11,154 nt of DNA from CAIRNS01 sp049508565 (GTDB lineage: Bacteria > Elusimicrobiota > Endomicrobiia > Endomicrobiales > CAIRNS01): positions 1-11,154 of the forward strand of contig JBELAT010000065.1 in assembly GCA_049508565.1 (NCBI GenBank). Reading direction: 5' to 3'. A program made the translations under genes and the position numbers. The number at the start of each line of letters is the position of its first letter. Within the stretch, counting starts at the first letter, position 1. The notes below the pieces were generated by a model. The model saw only the letters and a program-made list of their open reading frames with translations. It was not told the origin of the DNA and searched no databases. This document shows, piece after piece, positions 5,431 to 11,154 of this stretch.

Positions 5431-7605
5431 TTAAACTGACCAGGTCTTTAGTATGAAGTCATCGGTTGGTTTTGGCATCACCACTGAACTCTGATAGGGC
5501 CATCTTTCAAGCTCTGGCCCCCCTTTAGAAACGGTAATTACGAATTCTATGGTACCAATTTCAGGTTGGATTTGCAAGGTATCGAGACTTACTGCGCATT
5601 CAATGATTTTAGCGGCGGCTGCTGTAGTTAATAGTTCACGTTTTTCAGGGGTCACCAGTACATATTCCCTTATCTTCCCCCCGTGTTCTATTGATAGTTG
5701 AAGCTCTTTCTCTGCTGGGGTCAGGAAAATAATATTAAAGGTGAATTCTTCGATACTTTTTGAGTCAATCGGGGTATTGAGATCAAGCCGGAAATACAGA
5801 TTTTTGAGATCAAATCCATAATAGAAAGATTTTATGACCGTTTCGACTTGATGCATTGATCCGCCCGCATGACCTACTTCATAGTATCCTGCCGACTTCC
5901 ATTCAAAATAATTGGTAACTTTCCCATCAATTTTAGGAGTTATCATATCAACAGGTTCCAGTGTTGGTTGTTTTTTTATGATTCCTTTGATTGATTTATG
6001 AAGGTAGTCCGGAACCTTTTCTCCCAGGAGCTCATACACAGCAATGAGATTTTGCCGGAAAAGCAAGTCAAAGATATCATCATTGCTGGAGGAGTGATCA
6101 TTGCCAAACCACCAATTCCAGTCAGACCCTTCGGCAATATAAATCTTTTCCCACGCTGCAAGCACAGCCGGGGTTTCTTTTTTATCGGGATTTTTCTGCA
6201 CATGTTCAGCAAGAAAAGAGCGGGTTTCATAGAGATAATCCCATGCAGTATTGTCTTCCTGATGTCCGATCCAGATGGCGAAATTGCCATTTATCCACGA
6301 TCCAGCCCATAGTTTTTTTAACGTGTCGGTCGGGGGGTGTTTCTGCAAATAATCGTTGATGGTGACTGTTTCAATGGTTTCATCATTGCTCAGAGCCTGA
6401 TAGAGATTGCGCAGAAAGTCCCTTCCATCGTTGGCATAATATTCCCAGCAATTCTCACCGTCAAGAATCACTGAAACCAGATGTTCCCCTTCACTGTCGC
6501 AGAGCTTATCACTGATTGCGTGAAGGCGACCCATGAAATCGGCCGCCGCAGCTTTAGGATCCCATTTTGAATAGACAAAACCAATAGCATCGGATAACGC
6601 ATGATCACGAAATACCATATTGATGGCATTATCCCCGATGTGTGCGCGATAGGGCTTATACATATTGAAACGGGAAGATGTAGTTGCGCGTTCGCTGCGG
6701 TACAGTATCTCCTCATCTGTCGCGATCCATTTTATGGAGGATTCACATAAAAGAGGAATGATATCATCAGACACCGATCCCTCCGATGGCCACATACCCC
6801 GTGGTGGACGACAGAACGAGCGTTCATAGAAGGCAACGGCTTTTTGTATCTGTATTAATGCATCTTCTTTATGCTGAAACCGCTTGTGTGGTAATTGGAT
6901 TTGCGGCATGCTTTCAAGAGCATTATTAGTATCACATAGTAAGGGTAGTATAGGATGATAAAAGGGCGTTACAGACACCTCAATTTGTCCACGGTCCTGG
7001 AGTTCTTTGTATTTGGGAACGATCATGCCGCAGATCGCTAATTGTTTGTTGATGAGCGACACTTTATCTTCTTCAGAGAAATTTCTTCCTTTTTCAAACA
7101 GATATTTTATCAAATGGTCAGTTTCTCTCCAGTAGGGATCCATCCACGAAAGATTAAACCATACCTGCAGATCGCGCATATCGGCAATACTGAAATAATT
7201 TTGAATACGGTGAAGATCATCTTGGGATGTTTGCCGGCCACGTTTTTCCAGGAGCTGATGATAGCGGTTATACGGAAAGACCATCGTCTCCCAGTTGGCC
7301 ATAAAAAAATTATGTAGTATGAATATTTTTTCAGATTCACTTAAATGATCAGCCGGGGTAAGTGTCATGTCGAGAAATTTGTCGCGCGCTATTGACTGTG
7401 AGTACTCGTTAAGCTGAACAAGAAGGGACGGAACGACATTAAAATTAGATTTGATCAGAGGGAACTCATCTAAAATAGCGGCCATATCATAATAATCCTT
7501 GGTCGCATGCAACCGTACCCACGGCAGTTCGTAAACTCCTGAGCTGGGGTTTTTATACATTGGTTGGTGCTGATGCCAGAGGAATGCTACGTGTAGTTTT
7601 TTCAT
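5431..7605 (-). CDS. Glycoside hydrolase family 57 (alpha-amylase/glucanotransferase-type)
   Basis: This 724-residue cytoplasmic enzyme is expected to hydrolyse or rearrange alpha-glucans. I place the start at 7605: the family's first motif, HQHQP, then falls at residues 11-15 as usual. The open frame continues 31 codons upstream (to 7698), but that part lies inside the porin gene. Further GH57 motifs: GQIEVS with PFYHPILPLL (206-223), GMWPSEGSVS with the likely nucleophile Glu275, VILDGENCWE with the likely acid/base Asp382, NGNFAIWIGHQEDN (439-452) and DWNWWFGNDH (495-504). The last ~170 residues look like a beta-rich accessory domain. There is no signal peptide. The ATG is one base after the porin stop and has no clear Shine-Dalgarno site, so it is probably translated by coupling. 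Exact specificity cannot be read from the sequence. Confidence 0.93.
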   Translation of the reverse strand: MKKLHVAFLWHQHQPMYKNPSSGVYELPWVRLHATKDYYDMAAILDEFPLIKSNFNVVPSLLVQLNEYSQSIARDKFLDMTLTPADHLSESEKIFILHNFFMANWETMVFPYNRYHQLLEKRGRQTSQDDLHRIQNYFSIADMRDLQVWFNLSWMDPYWRETDHLIKYLFEKGRNFSEEDKVSLINKQLAICGMIVPKYKELQDRGQIEVSVTPFYHPILPLLCDTNNALESMPQIQLPHKRFQHKEDALIQIQKAVAFYERSFCRPPRGMWPSEGSVSDDIIPLLCESSIKWIATDEEILYRSERATTSSRFNMYKPYRAHIGDNAINMVFRDHALSDAIGFVYSKWDPKAAAADFMGRLHAISDKLCDSEGEHLVSVILDGENCWEYYANDGRDFLRNLYQALSNDETIETVTINDYLQKHPPTDTLKKLWAGSWINGNFAIWIGHQEDNTAWDYLYETRSFLAEHVQKNPDKKETPAVLAAWEKIYIAEGSDWNWWFGNDHSSSNDDIFDLLFRQNLIAVYELLGEKVPDYLHKSIKGIIKKQPTLEPVDMITPKIDGKVTNYFEWKSAGYYEVGHAGGSMHQVETVIKSFYYGFDLKNLYFRLDLNTPIDSKSIEEFTFNIIFLTPAEKELQLSIEHGGKIREYVLVTPEKRELLTTAAAAKIIECAVSLDTLQIQPEIGTIEFVITVSKGGPELERWPYQSSVVMPKPTDDFILKTWSV

Positions 7606-7606
7606 G

Positions 7607-8935
7607 TTAGAACTTTGATGATATCTCGAATTGGTAAAATGTTGCGGGGTCTGAGGTCGGCCAGAATTGTGCAAATGCCGGAGGTGTATAGCGGGCATAG
7701 GTTAATGACGTAGTCACATATTTATTGATGACGTATTTGGCCGATAGATCCATCTCTTCACCGAGGGTAAATAGCCCTCCAAAAAGTTTTTCAAATCCTG
7801 ATGCATCAGGAGCGCCATTGGGTCCGACAGAAGCGGAGTACAGAAAATAATCAACACTAAATGACCATCCATAGAGCGGCGAAAATACCGCGCCTAACGA
7901 TAAGGTGTCTACGCCCGAATATTCCGCGGGCAAAGTGAAATAACTACTCATTGGTGTGGCAGCGAACAAAATTCCGTATCCCGCACGTTCCAGACCATCA
8001 TACTGACGTGTCAGATCGGGTGAAAATGAGGTGTCACTCGTGGTATTTGCTGGATCGTTACCACTGTTAATGGCAAGGAACGCACGGGCGGTGACATCAC
8101 CGAGTTTTGTGTGTTTCCCGTAGAGTTCCCCTCGTACCGTGTATGAAAAGCCGTCAAGATTTATATTGGCATTATTTGATTCGATTATGTCTCCCGACTG
8201 TTTGGCTATTTCAAGCTGGTATAAGGATAAATCGTCACGCTTTCCGAGCCGGAAATCGTAAAAATTTTTCGTAACTTGTTGGGTGATATCAGGCGTTTGT
8301 CCTGGTGGAGCATATACGTATCCAGAATCATTGACATAGCGGAAATACTCAAACTCACAGTGTTGCTTCCTCCATTCAAAGGTGCCAATTGCGCCATAGA
8401 GATCAGTATCTGCGTTAGGTGTAAAGCCACCGGTTAACTTGGCGGTCATAAGTTCCACATCCAATTTAAGCGGTTTGACATGCCCGATGATGCGTAGCGC
8501 ATTAAATCCAACGCCATTATCATCGACTATCAATCCATCACCGTATTTCAGTGGTTGTTTGCCTGCAAGAACATCGATAGGTAAATCATTTATATTATTC
8601 ATAACAACGTAGGCATTTTCAACAAACGGTGTCATCGTTGTGTTGGGGTAGGGGGTGGCAAAAGGTGTGCTGGTTGATCCGACGACTCCGATGCCGGTAA
8701 GCTTCGTGATGATTTGAACCCCGGGGAAAGATCCTGCGATTGTCAATTGGACCCGTTGGGAATAATATCCGTAAGAACCGCTGGATGATGCAGAATTGAA
8801 GTCAGTATCTTGGTAACTGATCCCGCGCAGTCGGTAATCAGTATCAATAGAGAGCGACGAAGCATAGATGTAGCTTATCGCTGAAGTGAAAATAGAAATA
8901 AGAATTAATAATCGAATCAGTGTTTTTCGAGTCAT
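7607..8935 (-). CDS. Porin-like outer-membrane beta-barrel protein
   Basis: The 442-residue product begins with a clear signal peptide: MTRK basic end, hydrophobic LLILISIFTSAISYIYA, probable cleavage after Ala25. The mature part is rich in alternating polar/hydrophobic strands with Gly, Tyr and Asn turns, and the protein ends in a C-terminal Phe, the usual signal for barrel assembly. The segment LAGKQPLKYGDGLIVDDNGVGF-like (within residues 120-145) recalls alginate-export/porin-type barrels, but the family match is loose. It would reside in the outer membrane. The ATG at 8935 has no Shine-Dalgarno site; instead a long hairpin ends 6 bases before it. The stop is one base from the GH57 start, so the two are likely co-translated. 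Substrate import for the GH57 enzyme is a reasonable inference but unproven. Confidence 0.8.
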   Translation of the reverse strand: MTRKTLIRLLILISIFTSAISYIYASSLSIDTDYRLRGISYQDTDFNSASSSGSYGYYSQRVQLTIAGSFPGVQIITKLTGIGVVGSTSTPFATPYPNTTMTPFVENAYVVMNNINDLPIDVLAGKQPLKYGDGLIVDDNGVGFNALRIIGHVKPLKLDVELMTAKLTGGFTPNADTDLYGAIGTFEWRKQHCEFEYFRYVNDSGYVYAPPGQTPDITQQVTKNFYDFRLGKRDDLSLYQLEIAKQSGDIIESNNANINLDGFSYTVRGELYGKHTKLGDVTARAFLAINSGNDPANTTSDTSFSPDLTRQYDGLERAGYGILFAATPMSSYFTLPAEYSGVDTLSLGAVFSPLYGWSFSVDYFLYSASVGPNGAPDASGFEKLFGGLFTLGEEMDLSAKYVINKYVTTSLTYARYTPPAFAQFWPTSDPATFYQFEISSKF

Positions 8936-8937
8936 AA

Positions 8938-8978
8938 AATTGCTGCGTCAAAAAATACCATTTTTTGACGCAGCGATT
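8938..8978 (-). promoter_or_regulatory. Long perfect hairpin abutting the porin start codon
   Basis: GCTGCGTCAAAAAAT (8942-8956) and ATTTTTTGACGCAGC (8960-8974) are perfect complements with a 3-base loop. Allowing one G-U pair, the stem extends to 8938 and 8978 (19 pairs). In the minus-strand RNA it begins 19 bases after the stop of the upstream barrel gene and ends 2-6 bases before the porin ATG, covering the ribosome-binding region. The GC-rich base with a short T-run after it could also act as an intrinsic terminator or attenuator for the upstream gene. Confidence 0.75.
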
Positions 8979-8993
8979 ACGATAGCAATTGTA

Positions 8994-9566
8994 CTATTTA
9001 AAATAATACCGAATGCCGACATCAGTCATGCTTCCTTGAGTACTGAAAATTTCAGTACTGCTGTTATATCCAATACCTGCTTCAACCCCAAATCCAAGGT
9101 TAGGAAGACCAGTGAAAAAGAATTCAGCTCCAAGCCCTGCGCCGATAGTCACTCCTGTGCTGCTGTAACTTTTCCCCCCGACCGTTATCGAGGAACTTTC
9201 GAAACCAAGAAGCCCGAACCCGTAGGTCCGCATATGTTGTTCCTTTTTTATGGTAGCAAGAATTTTAGCGCCGATATCAATGATACTGGTGTTATTTCCA
9301 AATCCAAAACCGAGCATGCCTTCATACCCTATATATTTTGTGGCCCAATCACGAACTGCCAGTGAAGTAACCGATTGAACAGCAACATTGTTATTGTCGA
9401 CGGAAACTACATTTCCCGATATCTGAGAATTAAATCCCAATCCTATTTGTCCATCTGTTTGAGTATCTCGGGCAGTACTGTCAGGTACTGCAGACTCAAA
9501 AAGCTTGGCATACGACATTCCCCCGAACAACATAACAAAACACGCAGCCAACATAAAACTCTTCAT
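8994..9566 (-). CDS. Small outer-membrane beta-barrel protein
   Basis: The 190-residue product has a signal peptide (MKSFMLAACFVMLFGGMSYA, cleavage after Ala20). The ~170-residue mature part has alternating strands such as IGLGFNSQI, YGFGLLGFESSSITVGG and VTIGAGLGAEFFF, ending in VGIRYYFK, with aromatic residues at the last strand. Size and pattern fit an eight-stranded barrel of the OmpA/OMP_b-brl type, without an OmpA peptidoglycan-binding tail. Function is unknown; it may be structural or bind a ligand. A strong GAGGGGG (9572-9578) lies 5 bases upstream of the ATG. It precedes the porin gene in the same direction with the long hairpin between them. Two short inverted repeats sharing a CAGTACTG core lie within the coding region (see separate entry). 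Confidence 0.78.
   Translation of the reverse strand: MKSFMLAACFVMLFGGMSYAKLFESAVPDSTARDTQTDGQIGLGFNSQISGNVVSVDNNNVAVQSVTSLAVRDWATKYIGYEGMLGFGFGNNTSIIDIGAKILATIKKEQHMRTYGFGLLGFESSSITVGGKSYSSTGVTIGAGLGAEFFFTGLPNLGFGVEAGIGYNSSTEIFSTQGSMTDVGIRYYFK
9039..9059. repeat. Perfect 10-bp inverted repeat inside the barrel gene
   Basis: AGTACTGAAA (9039-9048) and TTTCAGTACT (9050-9059) are exact complements around a single central base. A second inverted repeat, GCAGTAC (9472-9478)/GTACTGC (9485-9491), lies near the other end of the same gene. The 8-base palindrome CAGTACTG occurs in both (9053-9060 and 9473-9480). These could be operator half-sites or chance. Confidence 0.45.
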
Positions 9567-9603
9567 TTTGTCCCCCTCAAAAAATTATATTTAACTACTG
9601 ATA

Positions 9604-9638
9604 GTATTATATAAAAGAAGTTATTATCTATATAATAC
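9604..9638 (-). promoter_or_regulatory. AT-rich inverted repeat with -10-like element upstream of the barrel gene
   Basis: GTATTATATA (9604-9613) and TATATAATAC (9629-9638) are exact complements separated by 15 bases. On the minus strand TATAAT is read at 9612-9607, about 40 bases before the ATG, and would serve as a -10 element. The matching -35 position reads TTATAT (9635-9630), only three of six. The repeat could be an operator or a weak terminator for the TPR gene ending at 9649. Confidence 0.35.
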
Positions 9639-9648
9639 CATAATTATA

Positions 9649-10332
9649 CTATTTACTGACTGTTTTCGCCTGGATAGCTGAGACCATGGCAATACGCTCT
9701 TGAGCACGCTGTGCCCACCCAGTGCCGGGATAGAGAGTTGTAAGTTTTTCATATGATCCCTTTGCTTCCGCAGGGGATCCGCTAAGTTCATATAATCTTC
9801 CTAATGACTCATATACTTTAGGGACAAGAAAATGGTCAGGATATTTTTCAAGGTACTCAGTATACGTCGCAATGGCACCTTTGTAGTTGCCCGCATTTTC
9901 TTCTATATCGCCCAGAATGGAGTACGCAAGAGGGATTATGGATGGCGGGATACCCGCATCGATAACGGGACGGATGGTCTTTTCTGCATTAACAAAATCC
10001 TTTTTTGAAGCATAATAATCGGCTTTCAACATGCGTGCTTGAGTTGATGCAGCAGTACCCGAATACTGAGTAATGAGTTCATCAAGTGAACCTAAACCGG
10101 CGTCGACTTGACCACCGTAAATTTGCGCCTGGGCCATAGAAAGCTTATCATTGGCTCGCAACTTTGCCGTATGGAGTCGTACAAAAAAGAACAAGGAAAA
10201 AAGTATGATTCCTGCCACAATTGCCACGATCGTAAAAAACGTTTGGCGGTTGTTTTGTACCCACTTAATTGCGAATATGAGGAAGTCCTCTAATTCATTT
10301 TTTTTGAGATCGTGACGAGTCATTGTTGCCAT
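9649..10332 (-). CDS. Single-span membrane TPR protein (YfgM-like architecture)
   Basis: This 227-residue protein has a short cytoplasmic N-terminus (1-31), one strongly hydrophobic segment at about 32-51 (TFFTIVAIVAGIILFSLFFF) and a long helical region with tetratricopeptide-type repeats, clearest at AYSILGDIEENAGNYKGAIATYTEYLEKYPDH-like spacing (residues about 137-168) and VYESLGRLYELSGSPAEAKGSYEKL-like spacing after it. The arrangement is that of YfgM-type inner-membrane TPR proteins with the repeats outside the cytoplasm, but specific orthology is not claimed. The ATG at 10332 is preferred over the one at 10323 because AAGGGG ends 8 bases before it. The first 38 bases overlap the end of the PHP gene, and the ribosome binding site lies inside that gene, so coupled translation is likely. 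Confidence 0.82.
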   Translation of the reverse strand: MATMTRHDLKKNELEDFLIFAIKWVQNNRQTFFTIVAIVAGIILFSLFFFVRLHTAKLRANDKLSMAQAQIYGGQVDAGLGSLDELITQYSGTAASTQARMLKADYYASKKDFVNAEKTIRPVIDAGIPPSIIPLAYSILGDIEENAGNYKGAIATYTEYLEKYPDHFLVPKVYESLGRLYELSGSPAEAKGSYEKLTTLYPGTGWAQRAQERIAMVSAIQAKTVSK

Positions 10333-10972
10333 TGATAATTCCCCTTGCTTGAGTTTGCATCGTGATGAAGTCAGACATCGTTAACCCGCTCATTTTTAAC
10401 GTCGTTTGAATAATAGGCGGGCAGAGCAAATTTTCTGGCAGGTGCGAATCGGTATTAAATATTAGTGAAGCACCATGTTTTTTCGCCAGGCGAGCCACAT
10501 GACGGTTGCCGGCATTATGTCCCTTGCGGGTAGTAATTTCTAAACAGACGCCTTTATCTCGTGCCAGTTTTACATCATCCTCAGATATATGTCCGGGATG
10601 TGCAACGATATCGGCACCTGCCAAAATGGCAGCGTGATTGGTTCCTGGTGGTACCGATTCAGCTGGGGTCTCACCATGAACAATGACGACCTCGGCTCCG
10701 AGTTTTCGGCAGACACGAACAGCCTCAGCTATTAACGGTGGCGGAATATACGTTATTTCAATACCTACCAGGACTCGAAGACCATACGCACTGCTCAAGG
10801 ATGCGGTAATCTTGCTGATTCGCGGAATGATAAAGTCAAATGTAGAATAATCGCCGTGATCAGTCAGGGCAATTGTATCATACCCATTGACTTTCGCTCG
10901 GTATACAAGTTCAGATGGCAGAAGTACTCCATCGGAAAACAAACTGTGAGTGTGTAAGTCGATATATCCCAT
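10295..10972 (-). CDS. PHP-domain metal-dependent hydrolase
   Basis: This 225-residue cytoplasmic protein has a full set of PHP metal ligands: H7 and H9 in DLHTHS, D14, H39 in LTDHGD, E72 in GIEITY, H99 in VHGE, H125 in VAHPG, and D175/H177 in NTDSH. PHP enzymes use two or three metal ions to cleave phosphoesters (histidinol phosphatase, nucleoside phosphoesterases, polymerase-associated forms). The compact size and absence of other domains suggest a free phosphoesterase. Nothing here marks it as the histidine-pathway enzyme, and no his genes are nearby. The Met start is fixed by the conserved N-terminal strand, yet no Shine-Dalgarno site is visible in the 30 bases separating it from the tRNA gene. 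It overlaps the TPR gene by 38 bases, forming a two-gene unit. Confidence 0.88.
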   Translation of the reverse strand: MGYIDLHTHSLFSDGVLLPSELVYRAKVNGYDTIALTDHGDYSTFDFIIPRISKITASLSSAYGLRVLVGIEITYIPPPLIAEAVRVCRKLGAEVVIVHGETPAESVPPGTNHAAILAGADIVAHPGHISEDDVKLARDKGVCLEITTRKGHNAGNRHVARLAKKHGASLIFNTDSHLPENLLCPPIIQTTLKMSGLTMSDFITMQTQARGIINGNNDSSRSQKK

Positions 10973-11002
10973 GTGTTTTAGAATACAACAATTTTGTTTA
11001 CT

Positions 11003-11076
11003 CGCCCCAGAGAGGATTTGAACCTCCAGCCTTATCCTTAGGACGGATCTGCTCTATCCAGTTGAGCTACCAGGGC
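11003..11076 (-). tRNA. tRNA-Arg (anticodon CCT)
   Basis: The minus strand folds as a cloverleaf of 74 nt. Acceptor GCCCTGG pairs with CTGGGGC (two G-U pairs), D-stem GCTC with GAGC, and T-stem GGAGG with CCTCT around TTCAAAT. The anticodon loop reads G-T-CCT-A-A, with the anticodon at 11042-11040. A20 and C35, known arginine identity bases, are present, and the discriminator is G. The anticodon stem has four pairs plus a G27-A43 mismatch. CCA is not encoded. Confidence 0.9.
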
Positions 11077-11154
11077 ATTTAGAAAATGATGGCTGTGCGA
11101 TTTGAAACTAAAACGTAATGACCGAAAAAACGTCGTAATTTTTCAGTGTGGTTG

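Noticed and set aside
8886..9365. Plus-strand open frame of 159 codons across the porin start and the small barrel gene
   Set aside because: It runs antisense through two signal-peptide genes and the long hairpin, with no motif and no good ribosome binding site.
1..11154. CRISPR array or phage/defence cluster
   Set aside because: No regularly spaced repeats with unique spacers, and no nuclease, toxin, integrase or phage structural gene, were seen on either strand.

Overview
The window looks like a stretch of chromosome from a diderm (Gram-negative) bacterium of moderate, AT-leaning composition. Two genes encode secreted beta-barrel-like outer-membrane proteins with signal peptides, and promoters and Shine-Dalgarno sites are of the ordinary bacterial type. 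The lineage cannot be fixed from sequence alone. The mix of cytoplasmic multi-component phosphorelays, a GH57 enzyme and uncharacterised outer-membrane proteins would fit a deep-branching Gram-negative group (for example Fibrobacterota-like or deltaproteobacterial relatives), but this is a weak guess.

Layout. Bases 1-193 hold four degenerate copies of a GGGTAA..AGATTG word and an extended -10 promoter. Bases 194-442 (+) encode an 82-residue Cys-rich protein of DUF6788-like appearance, followed by a terminator-like hairpin. Bases 443-951 are non-coding: they contain several inverted repeats that could form a folded RNA, an AT-rich tract, and a promoter with a ~105-nt leader. Bases 952-4972 (+) form a signalling cluster: a FIST-domain sensor, a soluble histidine kinase, a receiver/histidine-kinase hybrid with a degraded kinase half, and a stand-alone receiver. 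No member has a membrane segment or a DNA-binding domain, so this reads as a cytoplasmic relay whose output is a protein contact or an unlinked regulator.

The strand then switches at a convergent junction (4973-5107). From 9566 down to 5108 (-) lie a small outer-membrane barrel protein, a larger porin-like protein, a GH57 glycoside hydrolase (start at 7605, one base after the porin stop) and a DUF1805/YunC-like protein. A perfect 15-bp hairpin sits immediately before the porin start codon, where a ribosome binding site would be expected. From 11076 down to 9649 (-) lie tRNA-Arg(CCT), a PHP-domain metal-dependent hydrolase and an overlapping single-span membrane TPR protein.

How the genes may work together (inference). 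The FIST protein probably senses a small ligand and passes this to the intact kinase, then to the receiver of the hybrid and/or the lone receiver. The porin-GH57 pair suggests handling of an alpha-glucan or related oligosaccharide, with passage through the outer membrane and processing in the cytoplasm. The points most worth a second look are the pseudokinase-like hybrid, the hairpin covering the porin start, and the possible structured RNA upstream of the FIST operon.
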